NCBI GenBank assembly: GCA_038503075.1
Contig: JBCAML010000019.1
Span: forward strand, 1,426,001-1,490,000
Reading direction: 5' to 3'
Length of the DNA stretch: 64,000 nt
Origin: Gyromitra esculenta
Lineage: Eukaryota > Ascomycota > Pezizomycetes > Pezizales > Discinaceae
Part shown: positions 49,543 through 62,932 of the stretch, piece by piece
Layout of the letters: each line of letters opens with the position of its first letter
How positions within the stretch are numbered: position 1 is the first letter of the stretch
Translations under genes and position numbers: made by a program
The notes under the pieces: model-generated
Database searches by the model: none
Told to the model about the DNA's origin: nothing
The model's input: only the letters and a program-made list of their open reading frames with translations

Positions 49543-50657
49543 CTAGCTTATTACGTATCTTGATTTTCTGTAGCCTCTCGGATAGACATATTATACAGGC
49601 TCGCAAGTGGATGTTGCAAAGGACTGTGATTTCCACTCCCAGGAGTTCATTACGAGACACCACATTTTCCAATTAGCTATCCAGCGGGCCATTGCCTACG
49701 ATCACAGCCTACTACACCATAGTAAGATCATTATATATAGAAAGCAGTGGAAAGATGTCATTGGTTGGCTTGCTTAGTTGATGGCTGTGAACTACCGACT
49801 GCCAAGCCTCCAAGCAAAAATTCAAAATACACCACATCCAAATCCCTACTCGAATCCACGTGCAGAACTACACAGCCCTTTTATCCTCGTGTCGTGTGTA
49901 TTGCAGTCCGTACTCCGGGAGCCGTGAGAAAGGATGTCCCCCAGTGCCTATAGCACACGGCTTACTAGGATCTCGCACCTTTATTCTCAATTAACATCTG
50001 CCCTCTCAGCTATATCAAGTTTATTGGCTGTCGCTATTCGCTACTTCTCTTGTGGCTTACTGACCTCTTTTAGCGCACGGCGCAGCAAGTCTCCTTTAAT
50101 AGTTAGGCTTTATTTATCAACAGAATCTTCACACGTATTAAAGGAATCAGAGTAGCCAAACAATTGGTAGTTCTGTCCATGGGAGAATATGCAAAAAGCT
50201 GCTTACGTCGTTCGAGTGACCGATTGTGACGAGACTCATACATGCGCCACAATCTTAAAATAGGATGCATATCAGCACTTGTAATCAGCACTTTTGGGGC
50301 TGCGTAAGACGGCAACCCCCAGCACTCCAAATTGTTTTGGGTCGTACAGTGACCTAAGTGCAATTGCTGGTTGGCGCGTCCGGCAGCAGAAGCATACCGA
50401 GTGATCGATCGTGAATACGATGGTGCGTTCACTTAGTTGCTGCGAGTAGCAGATGCGTAGTACCGGCCTTGTGTATCTCGTGAGACCTCAAAGTATACCC
50501 ATTACACCATATCGTGCCCTCCAGCCCATATGAAGGCCAAAAACATCTTAACATACCTATACAATCTAGTCTATACATGTATTACGCACGAGTAAACATT
50601 CGATTATCCATGGCGCTCAATTTAACAAAATCTTTCGTCCGGTTTTCACTTTGCAGA
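49543..50657. other. spacer between convergent genes
   Basis: 3' flanks of the alpha-xylosidase and the phosphatase. The ORFs here have no motif and are not accepted. Confidence 0.45.
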
Positions 50658-51853
50658 TCACGCTTTAAGCGTACTGACGAGCTTCTCTCTAATATCCTCC
50701 CCGACACCGATGCTGTCCAAATATCCCTCAACGCAACCCCACCTCTCCTTCAGAAAACCAGCAACATCCTCCACGAGCGACTCTGGCGTCATGGCATACC
50801 TCTCGTCCAGCCCAATCTCTTTGATCTCAACCAGCATCTGTTCGCGAATCGATGCAAGACCAGCCCATGAAGACGTGTAGTCGTCTCTAATCGCATCCAT
50901 CGGTGCGTCTAGGAGGAACAGGGCGAGAATGCAGAGCAGACCAGTGCGGTCTTTGCCTTGGGTGCAGTGAAGGATGATAGGGTACGAAGCGGGATCTGCG
51001 AGAACTTCTAGACTCTATAGAATACACTCGCGGTCAGTTGATCGCGTCTCGAAGCCGGATGAACATTAAACGTACCTCCCGAATCTCTGCTCCACAGAAC
51101 TCTAGAGAATCAAAACACATTCCCGTTAGCCCCCTGCTCTTGAGAACTTTGCTTCCTAATATCGCGATTGCAGCCATTCTATACTGAAATATCATTAAGA
51201 AGAAGAATTTGCTATCCACCCCACGCCCTGTCAGTTACCTCACGTGACCATAGGAACTTGAAGGGTGCCAACATCAGATCCCACCACCCTAGCTTTCGCA
51301 GCAAAGCCATCTCGAATTTACGGCTAATGAAGCTGATGCGAACCGTGCGGATTCCAGACACAGAGAGCGGGTCGGTGCCTGTGTCGACCTCTGCCGTGGC
51401 GGCATAGCGATTGGTGGGGGTCTTTACCTGGGCTTGTTTTATATGTTCGGACCTGAGATGGATCAGTTAGTCAAACATTTACAAGCGTAGAAATAGGGGG
51501 GAATAGACTTCGTTCGGAGATCGATTACAGTCTTGATGCCATAGTCTTGAACCAGCTTCCTGTGGTCTTCGCGAGTCGCGTCGTCTTTAATTTGCGCCAA
51601 ATTAAATTCACGTGATCACGTTCTTGGTGGGTAAATAAAAACACTCACCAAGGCGACCAGAGCGATATAACATCTTCTCTCTCACGATCCTTCATCACAT
51701 CATATCAGTTTTAATTCCTAGATAAATGATTGCTTGAGCGTACCTTCTAGTAACAGAGCTGTGTCTATTAATAGTTTCCCCGACATCGCGAAAGTTGTAA
51801 ATCCTCTCGAATGGCATCTCACTCTCCACGATAGCTAGTGATTTTTTGTCCAT
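50658..51853 (-). CDS. tyrosine phosphatase, Y_phosphatase3 family
   Basis: Protein tyrosine/serine phosphatase related to bacterial and fungal LipA-type enzymes. Six exons: 51853-51744, 51689-51649, 51584-51509, 51452-51239, 51183-51076, 51014-50658; 301 aa, phases closed. The ATG at 51853 is used; the upstream frame starts at GTG. It begins FERIYNFRDVGE, typical for the family, then REKMLYRSGRL, GIKTVIDLRTKSE, and the P-loop HCTQGKDRTG with catalytic Cys at about 200 and Arg at about 206, followed by LLDAPMDAIRDDY and a helical C-terminus (MTPESLVEDVAGFLKERWG). Such proteins remove phosphate from phosphotyrosine or phosphoinositides; the substrate is unknown. Intact. Confidence 0.92.
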
Positions 51854-54788
51854 TATCGCGACCGTTACTCGCGATTTGCATGAGTGCGACGTGAATTTCA
51901 CTTGGAGAGAGAGGTTGATGTTGGCATTAGCATTCTTGACGTGTCCCCAACGTCATCCTCAGCCCAAAAATAACCCTGAAAACCGTCCCCTTTTTTCGTG
52001 ACACTTTGTGATCAGTGATCTTACCTCCCGCTGCATAAACACTCTGGAGTATCCATTCTCGATTGATAAATCACAAATTGACGCAACGACACTACTGCCG
52101 GTCGCGGCAAACCGGCCCATTGTCCGTTTTTTCTTCTTCCTATCTACAAGGGTTGAGACATCCTATCCTGATAGGGAACACCGAATTCAAGATTCAAAGG
52201 CTCAAGCTGTTTAATAGTAGATGTTTATTTTTCATGCCTTCATCAGCATAACCACGCCTCTCGACGGCGCCCTAAAATGCACGATTGGCGCCCTCTATCT
52301 CCCGCTGGGAAAAGTGCGGACGCGGCGGGCACGCATGAGCGGAAGGGATGCTTTGGCGAGCATGTTGCCTTGCTCTTCTCTCCTCTGCTCCCCACGGGCA
52401 TTTGCACGGAAACGGTGCTCGCATACATGAACGTTCTTGGTTCTTGGGAATCGTCTCGAGTTCCTTGATTCCCAAGGCTGAATGGAGCGCATGCCATGCC
52501 GTCTCCAGTTACCGAGCCAACCATAGACCCGCGAGACGCTCACGTTACCTTGCTCGTGCCGAGTCATGCGACGGTTTTCTGGGCACTGGGAGGGAGGGAA
52601 AAGCGGAGAAAGCGTGAGAGCCATACAGTGCGTATACGTACAGAATCGAGATGTCTGGAAACGAGGATCCGGTGTTTGGGAGAAAAAAGGAACCCGGTCG
52701 CTGGGGGGTAGAGGCGTAAACAAAGCGAAATTCGTCTTTGATGAATGGTCGTTGTTGATTCTGGCGGTGATGAGTGAAACCTTACTACATAGCATTGGGT
52801 CCCGCTTGCTATGTGGGCTTGCTCTACTTTTGGAATGAATGCGATCGAGAGAGAATAACACAGTCAGAGGGAATGAGCACTCAAACTTGGTTTTTTGGCC
52901 TGGCAAAGGATGCTTAAGGCGTAGGCACGAGAGCACGCATGTGCACGTCTGGCTTTGTTAGTTCTTGCTTGGCCTCTGTACACATTTTCTTATGTTTCTT
53001 GACAAACGTGAATCTTCAAGAGTCTGGACTGTCCATTTGGATGCCTACTGAGACACGCATCCTGCTCACCCCCAGCCAAGTGGAGAAAGGAAGATAAAAG
53101 CGACGAGTTGGTGGAGAACACTCCACATGGCTATAGCCGGATTACCATCCATGGAAAGAACCGAAATGAGACCCCTCTTAGAATCTAAAGTCGTATCGTC
53201 TGAATCCTGTTGGTTGGTTGGCATCGCGATATGAGGGGAAAATAGTACCCAGCAAAAGCAAGAAAAAGCAGGTGAAGTACCACGCTGCTGCTCACAACAG
53301 AGGCGTTCCAACGACTAACTATACACCTGCCACAGCCTGTCATTGTAGCTGCCGATAGCTGCAGAATATTATTTTTTGTGAATTCGAGGGCCATTCTGCG
53401 TCCATGGGCGACCGGCATGTCTACGAATAGGTCTAAACAGGTAGTTGAGCAGGATTGCGCTATGCTATTCATTACGCTATGGAACTGGACGATAACAAGT
53501 CGTTACATACCTAGTTAGCAGCGGGCAAGATTCCGATTCCCGTGCACTAAATGATGCGAGTAATGATTTACAGTCTTCCGTGATTGTCATTGCTGCTGCT
53601 TCCGGATCACTGATCCTTACGAGTAATTTACCGTGTTCGTCGCGCCGTTGTCGATTTACACCTTTTTTTTCTGTTTCATCCGATGTCAAACTCGCTTGGG
53701 ATCCAGGTACAAGCGCCCAAGAGAATATTCCATGGCGCAATTTTTTTTTAAACGAGCGCTTCTATTACAAGCGACGATGAAAAATCACGAGTTGTTCGTC
53801 TGATTTTGCAGAGTGCTACAGAGTCCAGGATTCTTCAGGCTTCTTCTCGTGATGGGGTTCCCGGGGGGGGGTTCGACAAGGTCTGGACTGCACTGCCGAA
53901 AATGGGCGCTTACAGCCAGGAGGTACCAGAGTGGTTAAGCTTATATCACTCGATGTGCCTTCACACATCTGAGGATTTACGGCTGTTCCAATCATTGATC
54001 GTTGCGTCCTCTAAACCCCGGCTCAAATGTGATGGCCAAAGCTTGCAGAGATGGTGGACATACACACGATGCGGAAGGTTCCTCTCTTTCGAGACACTCC
54101 GAGATCCGAATGCGTGTGGGCAACTGGACCCTTCCCCGAAGAAAAATGTGGGCTTTGAGCACCTATTGGCTCGTCACTTTCGTTGCGTTATAAATCACGA
54201 GTAGGGATCGTGCTATTTGTTGCCTATTTGAATCCCAGAGGCGTTCTCACTCTGTTGGTCTGCCGAAATTGAGTCCTGACCACTCACCGCTCATAGCCTG
54301 TTGGATCACGCAGGGGTAATTCGCTTCCCCTGGTCAAGCTTCTCGCTTGGGTTGCTGCTTTCCATTTTTGCGAATATGGCTGTGTGGGAGGTGGGAAGTT
54401 GGGACCGTGGGCTGCAGCAAAGCACACCGCGATGCATGCTCGGGGTGGGGGGAGGGGAGTGTGGTGGTACACTGCACCGCCGTACCGTACCGGACTCTGC
54501 AGGCTGCGACAGGCCCTGGGCGGGAATGGGAGTGGATGGGCTTTGGGGGGGGCGACAGAGACATGGTCTGCCTATGATAAGAAGAGCTGACATGCCCTCC
54601 TCGCCCGTAGAAACGGATCTTTCTGCTCAACGTGTGTGTGTGAATGTATATGTGAAGGGAAAACTTGAAGGAAATGCTCCAAGGAGCCTCGGTCCAGACA
54701 CCAGATATTCAACTCCATCAACTAACCTGCTACTGGCAGATCAACTAAACACACCCCGAAAGCTGTGTTGCCTTTCGGTTCACGAACG
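51854..54788. other. long spacer, no supported gene
   Basis: Nearly 3 kb between divergent phosphatase and reductase genes. A 213-codon minus frame (52936-52295) and a plus frame (53806-54204) have no motifs and no good start. The right end should hold the reductase promoter. Confidence 0.45.
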
Positions 54789-56987
54789 ATGGCTACCACG
54801 CAACATATGTCGAACGTTCTCAATCCGTCGCTATACGACAACTCGAATCTAAATGTGCAATTCTATCAACGTCGAAAAGCATTCCCATGGACGAAGGGTG
54901 GGATCCACGCCCTCGGATGGGTCTTTTTCGCCGGAGGGCTGGTCCTGATATTTGGATTGCTTAACCTACACGATATCCTTCTGGACCGCCGGCGGCTAGG
55001 ATATACTTTGGCGAGGAACAATAAGCACAGGCCAGGAGGATATATGCTGTCTAGGGAGAGGTCGCTGTTCGATAGGATCCTATTGCATCTACGGTCCTTC
55101 GGCTATCTTCGTAGCACATGGCGAGTGATCGGAGCCACGAGTCTCGGTTTGGGCCTGCTCATACTCGCTGGGTTTGTATACCCAGCACTATATGTCTTCA
55201 CCCAGCACCCATACTACGAACTGGCACCAATGTACGGTCCACCACCTGTAGCAGGGAGAAGCGGGATGATCGCACTCGCGATGACACCGTTTATCCTTAT
55301 GTTGGGGATGAAGTCAAATATGATAAGTCTGGTTACTGGGGTTGGGCATGAGAAGCTGAACGTTCTGCATCGGTGGCTGGGTTTCTTTATGGGGTTTTTC
55401 AGTATCGCTCACGCTGCTCCGTTCATCATTGAGCCACTTAAGAATGGAGGAGCGCAAACACTGAAAGATCTGTTTTACAACCACATCGAGTATTGGAATG
55501 GGGTTGGTGCGCTTATTTGTTTGCTTTGGCTGTGTTTCGGTTCTTTACCATTCATTCGGTAGGTCCCTTCATGAGATATCACTTGTGTACACATGAGCTA
55601 ATTATAAAACAGTGCATGGTGTTACGAAGTTTTCGTTCATTTACATATTATCTGTGGGGTTGGTTATGTTGGAATGCTGTTCTGGCACTGTGGCAACATG
55701 CTTACATCGGTTTGTACGCCCTTGATCAGCCTTGCTTTGGATATTGCTAATTTTCATACCAGTGGCAATATCTATATGCAACGGTCGCTATCTGGGTCAC
55801 TCATCTCGCATATCGTGTTTACTTTCGGACCAACTGGTTTGGTCCTCACATTTTCAGAGGCGACATGGCTACATTCACTGCCCTCACCGACAACGGTGTC
55901 AAGGTCACGATTCCCACACGGATGCGCTGGCAAGCTGGCCAGCATGTATTCCTTCGTGTTCCTGGCCTTGCACTATTCGATAATCATCCATTCACAGTAG
56001 CATCAGTCATGCGGGACAACGGCGGTAACGACTTTGAGTACAACGACTTGGTACTTGTTTTCAAGCCACACAAGGGCTTCACCAAAAGGGCGTTCGATAT
56101 CTCGAGAATGATGCCAGACGTCTCGTACAGGGCGTTTCTCGATGGGCCCTACGGAGGGTTGAGCAGGAAACTTGAAGCATTCGAGACGGTGTTGATGATT
56201 GCTGGAGGATCAGGCATCACTCCAATCGTCGCACATCTTCAGCATTTGGTACAGAAGGTTCGCAAGGGCGAGGCATTGACAAAGGATATCCGCATCGTGT
56301 GGACGGTTAAGCATTTTGGTAAGTCGCACACAGTCAATGATCGCCGATACAGTTTCTAATAAAAGTCGATTAGAATCCCTCGAGTGGTTCAAAGACGAGA
56401 TCTCCGCTGCCGCCCGTGCCCTTCCGCGTAACATGCTTCTTTGCCAATACTACGCGACCAAAGAAACTCCTGTCGTGCTGCCCAAACATCCTGTCTCCGC
56501 CACCCGTGAATGGCCACAAACCCCTACCTCCCCATCGTTCAGCCGGCCTCCACCAGCACTTGTCCGTCCTCCAACTGGAGTGGATGATGAGTTTGAAAAG
56601 GAATTTGGTCTCCATATTTTAGAGAAAGAAATGCGGGGTAGTAATAGCTCAAGCCCAGCCAGTGAAATCGCTCCCCCAAGACTACCAACCCCAGAACCCC
56701 TATCACCAATGCCACCGCTGGGAGATGAAGTGTTGCTTGAGTTTGGAAGGCCACCATTGAAGGACGGCTTGAGGCCTTGGTCCGATACCTTTGGGAAGAG
56801 GACCTGCATCTATGGTGTGTTTTCACTGTCCTGTTCCTAAAAGCCCAAAGCTAACCAAAGTACAGTGTGCGGTCCTGAAAGCATGAAGGTCGACGTTTCT
56901 AACGCCGTGGCGGATATGCAACCTGATATCTGGGCATGCGAGGAACGAGAGGAGGTGTATCTACATTCGGAAACTTTCGGTTGGTAG
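54789..56987 (+). CDS. FRE-type ferric/cupric reductase
   Basis: Plasma-membrane metalloreductase transferring electrons from NADPH via FAD and two haems to Fe3+ or Cu2+. Five exons: 54789-55558, 55613-55709, 55763-56318, 56374-56814, 56866-56987; 661 aa, phases closed. Several membrane helices; haem-ligand histidines in the HEKLNVLHRWLGF/SIAHAAPF and FVHLHIICGVGYVGMLFWH segments; FAD site HPFTVAS at about 363; NADPH-binding GGSGITP at about 436; VCGPESM near the C-terminus (about 622); terminal SETFGW, the usual end of this family. A Pro/Ser-rich insertion of about 90 residues (around 500-590) lies between the NADPH motifs, as in many filamentous-fungal FREs. Usually induced by iron limitation; no GATA-type site was examined in detail. 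Intact. Confidence 0.95.
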
Positions 56988-58600
56988 ATGGCGAACTCAA
57001 CCATAAAATCAACCATCAAATACATACACTCGTTCAGTCAAAAAATATTATGCAATATACCCCCCCCCATAGAAATACCAGAATCTTGATAGATGCATTG
57101 CCTATTATCACTTTTGTAAATGCACTAACCGAGACACTCGCTTCGAAACTTTTTTCTTTTATAACTGCTTGTTTTTGTTTTGCTTTTGCTTTTTTTTGTT
57201 TTGGGAATTGGGGTTTTGGGTACCGGAGTGGGCGCGTGCGAATCAATTGGGGATTGGTTTAAGTTAGATACGGATGAATCTTTGAACAGAAATTTTTCCT
57301 TAATTTTTGTGGTTTGTAACTTTGTAAGGGCTTGTAATATGTATGTGTATAATTGTGTGACGATTGGTAAATACTTGGTTTTGTGGCAAATGATATTTTG
57401 TTTATTTTTTATATTTTTATTAGCCCCCATTTCCCCCTTATATATAATTAAACTTCAGCTTGATGCTCGTGTTTGTACCTAAGTTTTCGCTGTATCTTAA
57501 TTACCATGTATTATGTAGCATATTCGAAGCGCTGGATTAGAAATTGTCAAATCTCCACTTTTATGGTATCCCCGTCTATTTACTTATTGTTATTTTGCTC
57601 CCCTATTCAATGTCGCGAGACTGTCCTTCATAATATTACCGTTAGCTTGAACATCATCTCAGCCTTATGTTAGCCATCAGCCCCCATTCATCTTATCAAC
57701 ATGAAATCTAGGCTTAGTTACGCCGCAAACGAGCACCGGATACGGCGGTGGCATGACTTGGGTGCTCATTTCGGTGACCAAGATTTCGAGGTGAGGGGTA
57801 TGGATCGCTTAAACAGGCGAAAGTGGGGGGGGATCGATACGATATCGCGGTTTGAGTAATCCGGGAAACAGGCACAGGAACAGGAACAGATTAGGTGACG
57901 TTGTGCTGTCTGCATATAGAGTAGGATATCTACGGCAGAGGGGGCGTCGTAGGATTTGCCGTGTGGGGACAAAACCAACGAAAGCAGTTTTCTTCTGAGG
58001 AGAAAAAGGGGAAAGCGGGGTTGGCTAGTTGAATGGAATCAAGATTGTATGTAGCTCGAAATACCGACCATTCTACCTGTTACCCCAACTCTATATTTGC
58101 TCACGTATTAATCGTGCAAAGTGTTGGAATCTTTTGTTAGACATCTTGGCTGTCGAAGAGTTGGTGGTGGGTCACGTTGGTGAGTTGCGATTGTGACGAT
58201 GGAGATGTTGGTTATTTATAGCCCCGTGCACACGCCCGATCCCGAAATCTGTTAGCCGATGCAGAAAACGGCCGGCACCGACTCTCTGCGTGTTGAAGAT
58301 ATTCTGTTCTTGATTTCAGTTGTAGTTATATTTACGCACAGAGGCGGCGCCGAAAGCCCGTATGTTTCACTTCGGGATTATCTTGGGCAGAGCGTTCGGA
58401 CGTAAGGGATTTGTGCATTGAAGCTATCGTGTGAAGTTATCATGCCGGTAGTTAAGCTTGGGTGTAAGTGGCTATATGTTTCGCTTTCGTTTCGCTGCTC
58501 GTGAGGGAGGCACTGCGAAATGCGATTCACCGGAACTTACGTGAAACGGTGTGGGCGAGTGACGGTTCATGAGCTTTACTATGGCATTATCAACTCCTCG
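56988..58600. other. AT-rich 3' flank and spacer
   Basis: T-rich DNA (57.0-57.7 kb), probably the reductase 3' UTR, with a C-run at about 57061. No supported gene. Confidence 0.4.
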
Positions 58601-61528
58601 CGCCTCCCAGCTCAAGTCGGAGAAATACCCCAGTCAGATTGCGCAAGGCCATCATGCTTACCAACATTCGCACTCTGGATCTCTGATGTTGTGATGTGGT
58701 ACAGCGTAAGTCAGGGATGCTGTGCAGATATCGTGCATGTCGTGGCGAGAGTCTCCATTTGACAAGCATGTATGGGGTAGTAATGTTTCAATTTATTGTC
58801 TTTTCTTTTTTACAGCTTTTCATATGAGGTGTCATTGCTGTATAGAGCGTGTGGTATAAGGTTTAGTTTTAGTATATTCGGGGTTGGTGCCTCTTGGTCG
58901 CAGTGCCTCTTGATTCCTAATCATAGGAGCCAGAAACTCAGAGCTCAGAGCATCCGAAGGTGTCGTATGGTGCCGATGCCGCAAGATGCTGGTTCACTTG
59001 GGATGCGGAGAGAGGCATACGTGATCGTTCCACCCACAGCTAGAATCCCAAAGGAGAGAGAGCAGCGTATCTACCAACGTACTAGTACTGTTTTTCGAGC
59101 ATGTAGAAGTACAGCTGCTGAATCGGGGTGGCGATTCGCAAGCCCTCTGTAGAATTGAGCGGACTGCAGAGCTTGTGCCTCAATAATGCAATGGGGGGAA
59201 GGCGTAGATTGTTTACCATATCGTTTCAGTCGTACGGTGGGACTGGGTTGGGCCAGGTCTGGCCTCCTCTGCCATCCAGATGTGGAGACATCTAATCAAT
59301 AGCCTTAATCTGATGCCCTGGAATCGAGAGTTTGCTTACAAGCTCTGCGTAAGCTCGCGGCGTTGATCTTTCGTCTACGTACCGACGGATCTCCCGAGGC
59401 CAGGTATATTAGTCGTTTCTGAAGCGATCCAAGGCAGTTAGGGCTTCTGTTGCGCGCTTAAGCAGTATCTTATGTATGGAAGGGGCTTTTTGCACGAGTT
59501 CCTGCCAAGAAAAGTACTTGCAACCCTAACCCAGCACTTATACCAGGCTCGCAGTTGGTATCGCCTATTTAGTCGTTCTATATATGCACGCCAGGAAAGA
59601 GTACTGATAGACTCAAATCACCTATCGGGGTGAGAACTCCGTTTTCTGGTGGTGGCTGGCTGCGGCTGGTGTTTTGAGGCCTGTTTGGTGAGGTGTTTTG
59701 GTTTGTTTTCTTGCACATAATTCGAACCGTCTCATAGGGAAATTAAAAAGAAACGGCGATTTGATCGTGAGTTGGATTTTATTCGGATGGTAGAAGACGT
59801 GCCAGCTGCTTTCCAGGTTCTAAGGGTGCTGAGATATATACATATGTGTATTTTTCATTCTTGAATCACATGATTAATGGTGATTTTACTGTACTTGAGA
59901 CCACAGAGCCTGGTCATTAACTAGCCTAAAAAAACCTCTAAAATGCTGGCGTTTTCACACCCTAGAGGGGTACAAAAAGCCCAAGTGGTATATAGCCCAG
60001 GGGGCCAATTATGCACCTAAGTCCAGCGGGAGAGATAGGCATGGTATTGGTTAGCCACTTTGTGTTATCAGAGAGATATGGCACTATACTAAATACCTTG
60101 CCTTTTTTAAGAGAGATAGAATCAGATTTAATGTTACTATCAATTCTGTCTTTCGGGAGATAGTGTGATCGACCTAAGACCTTCATTGGGATAATATTTT
60201 AGTCATCAACTGTCACTCGGAATGGCGGATCACTTCTTGTTAAAAAGTAGAGATCATTTGCTCGCTGGGGCTCTACGGGTTCGAATTTATCCGGGACACC
60301 CGCTCTCGTCCTAGGGACTGTTGAATATAATGTATAGATATGTGATATTCAGTAGACCGATAAAGTAGTGAAGAGAAAACAGAATAGAAGAACGGGGGAG
60401 AGCCCCCATATATATAGTCCTGATAGACCCATATAAACCGGTTTATGGCGGGTTCTTTGGGCGCCGAATAGATCGGCCCGAGCAACCCCCATTAGTAGCG
60501 ATGACATGCTACTAGGAAGCCTATATATATATTCCATATATCCAACAGGGACTATTATGGTCCACCTCCAGCATTAGTATTTGGCTGGAAAGCCGCTTCC
60601 AATAGTTTTTATTGGAGTTTTGGATGCCAAATGTGACACAGGTGGTTAGCAGGCAGTATATACTGAAGTTCGGTCAATATAAAGGCCTCAAAGCCGAGCT
60701 CCTAAAGCCCGACTAGCTATCAAAGATTTGCTAGGGCGGAGCCCTTAGCCAACCAAGTACTAGAGTACTATTTGGACTTTCAAAAGCTTCCTGCGTAGTC
60801 CGGCCAACCGGCAGCTCGCCCTGCTGTGGCAGAGCTTTTGCGAAAGCTTAGATAGTGTTCCTCACGAGCCGAGTCGGCTTGTGGTCCTGAGCTCGGATTG
60901 CAGGCTCGAACACTTTAAGCCTGGGCCGTACGAGCCCAAGGCAGTTCGGGTAGGGCACAAGCCTGTCTAATGTGGGCTAGGAGTGAGAGTAGTCCGAAGT
61001 TAAGCATTTCGATAAGTGGGTTTAAGTGTTTCGGTGGTTAACATATATATCGGACACCAACATAGCATCAGCGCAGATCGTGTGCTTGCTTTCCTGTCCT
61101 ATAGCTAGAATTCGAATTGAAGCGGGAGATGTTGTTGACGAGTAAGTCTGCATTGCCAGCACCTCTCAGCTCGTCAGTCATGTGCTTGCAACATGTGGCC
61201 AACAGATGATGGTGTCTGTCTGGAGATCTTTACCGAATTTTATCGTAACCTGCTCGACGACGTTGGTGGGAGTAATGGTGGGCATAGAAAGGTTGGCGCT
61301 GCGTTTCAAGAAATTAAGGGACAGCAGATGGAAAGAATCTCTGATATGGGCACCGTTTCTCCATACAGATGCATGAGGTCGGAGAAGGGGCAGCTCTAGT
61401 TTTCAGCTTAAGCCAATCTTTGTTTTTGTCTTATTTGGGGGCGTGTTGTGCACTTTGCTTAGTTGATCTATGCTCTTATCATCTTTCCTGCTTTCCTTGG
61501 TATATAGTCAGCCTCCTTTCGATATTTT
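58601..61528. other. spacer with possible repeat remnants
   Basis: No supported gene. At 60.84-60.98 kb GAGCC/GGCTCG/GGGCT motifs recur in both orientations, as in decayed transposon termini. At about 60278-60293 a GGTTCGAATTTATCC B-box-like sequence occurs without a foldable tRNA. A 68-codon frame from the ATG at 61193 has no motif. Confidence 0.35.
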
Positions 61529-61529
61529 G

Positions 61530-61568
<39 letters not shown>
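61529..61568. repeat. GATA tetranucleotide microsatellite
   Basis: About ten uninterrupted copies of the 4-bp unit (ATAG/GATA). Confidence 0.95.
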
Positions 61569-62035
61569 TTACTGTTCACGCATCCAATCGATATTCTGGA
61601 GATTGTTTAAGCGTATAATTATTTCTTTCTTTTTCTTTATACTCTGTATTTCAGCATCTGGTGGCAAGGATCACGATAGGCTATCTATGCAAGAAATCTG
61701 CATAATTTATTTCCCTAGATGTCAACTCCCTGATGTGCCCACAATTGACGATACCACGCAATCAAATCACAAGCTGTCACTCGAGCTCACGTGTCATCTC
61801 GAAAACCAGGATTTCCCCTACTTTTGTAGTCAAGCTTATACACCCCTCAGACATTGTTATTTCGATTGTTTCTCAGAACAAGGATAATTAATTGAGTAGC
61901 CTCTACAAGAGCGTTTGGGTGATGAGGATTGATGATTAGGCTACGGGGAATTCACATTGGCTTGTAGATATTTTCCCCGAATATGCATACGACACGTTAC
62001 ACTTAAGCTCGGTGTTAAGCTATGACAGCTTGTGA

Positions 62036-62678
62036 TTACGTCCGATACCTGTAAAGTACTAATGACGAAATAAACAAATAGTAAATAGTATTCATCTTTA
62101 TCAAACATGTAATTACATTAATTCCTTCGTACAAAAAAGTCGGGAAAAGACACAAAACGATGCATTTACAGACGGCTTTACGGGGCACGCTAGTGAGAAA
62201 TGTATAACTTGGCGCCTTTATAAACGACTCTACAGTTGAAAATGCATCAGAAGGAGGGAAATTCGTCAGTAGAGTCATCCAGGGGGTCAAGTCGCAGGTA
62301 AAGTCGTTTGTAAGATTTTCAAGGAGAAAGTCATCTGTAAAGACGTCGGGGGAGAGGAAATCATCAGGAAAGTTGCTTGGAAATGCATCAGGAAATGTGT
62401 ATTCTGCCATTTTCTTGACATAAATAGAGGTATGCTGACAGTTATCTATCGGAAGATGCAGTATAGGCGGTAAGAATGGAGGTAGATGGGTTGAATGGTG
62501 CAAGTTCAACTTATGGATACTGCTTTCTAGATGCGTCCCCCCTTTTCCTCTTTTTTCTTTTTTCTTTTTGGGACTAGGAAGGTCGTCGGGAAAGGCATCT
62601 GTAAAGACGCCAATAAATGCATCTCTTTTCCCTTTTGATGCCTTTACATAATTCGTAGAGTGTAAGGCATATTAAAGT
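62036..62678 (-). CDS. uncharacterised ORF with tetrapeptide repeats
   Basis: A minus-strand frame stays open for about 640 nt. In the region 62410-62250 it repeats a four-residue unit, F-[PT]-x-[DN]: FPDAFPSNFPDDF, DVFTDDF, LTNDFTCD. The same pattern recurs in the same frame upstream (VFTDAFPDDLPSPKKKK at about 62630-62570), separated by a Lys-rich stretch. The first ATG is at 62410 (MAEYTFPDAF); from there the protein is about 124 aa with a hydrophobic C-terminus (IVLCLFPTFL, YYLFISSLVL). Not recognised. It may be a real lineage-specific gene whose first exon is upstream, or a minisatellite that happens to be open. Confidence 0.4.
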
Positions 62679-62932
62679 GACGGCTGCTGATTCGGAGCTA
62701 TATGTATGCTCTACCGAACCGACTTGAGAGCCTTTGAATTGGGGTGGTTCATGTTGTTTACGATAACTTACTACAAAATAGAATGTGATCCCACACTAAT
62801 TCGCTATTACCGATCATACACTAAAGCATTCTCTATAAAAGCGTAACATCACCCCATTTCTTGGATTACACGCAAAATATTTATCAACCCACTAAAGCCT
62901 CCAGCCTCGAACACACCAACAACCCACCAACC
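62679..62932 (+). promoter_or_regulatory. TATA-containing upstream region
   Basis: CTATAAAAGCG at about 62832-62842 lies roughly 95 bp before the ATG at 62933, whose context CCAACCATGACC is good for a fungus. It supports the small downstream ORF being transcribed. Confidence 0.45.

Noticed and set aside
52295..52936. 213-codon minus-strand open frame
   Set aside because: Low-complexity, no motif, overlaps open frames on the other strand, no promoter or intron evidence.
53930..54010. GAGTGGTTAAGC sequence like a tRNA-Ser/Leu D-arm
   Set aside because: No matching acceptor stem, and the expected B-box is degenerate (GTTCCAATC).
60260..60300. GGTTCGAATTTATCC as a tRNA T-arm
   Set aside because: The T-stem does not pair and no A-box or anticodon arm precedes it at the right distance.
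60985..61050. TCCGAAGTTAAGC resembling 5S rRNA
   Set aside because: Only about 13 nt match the 5S consensus; the flanking sequence does not.
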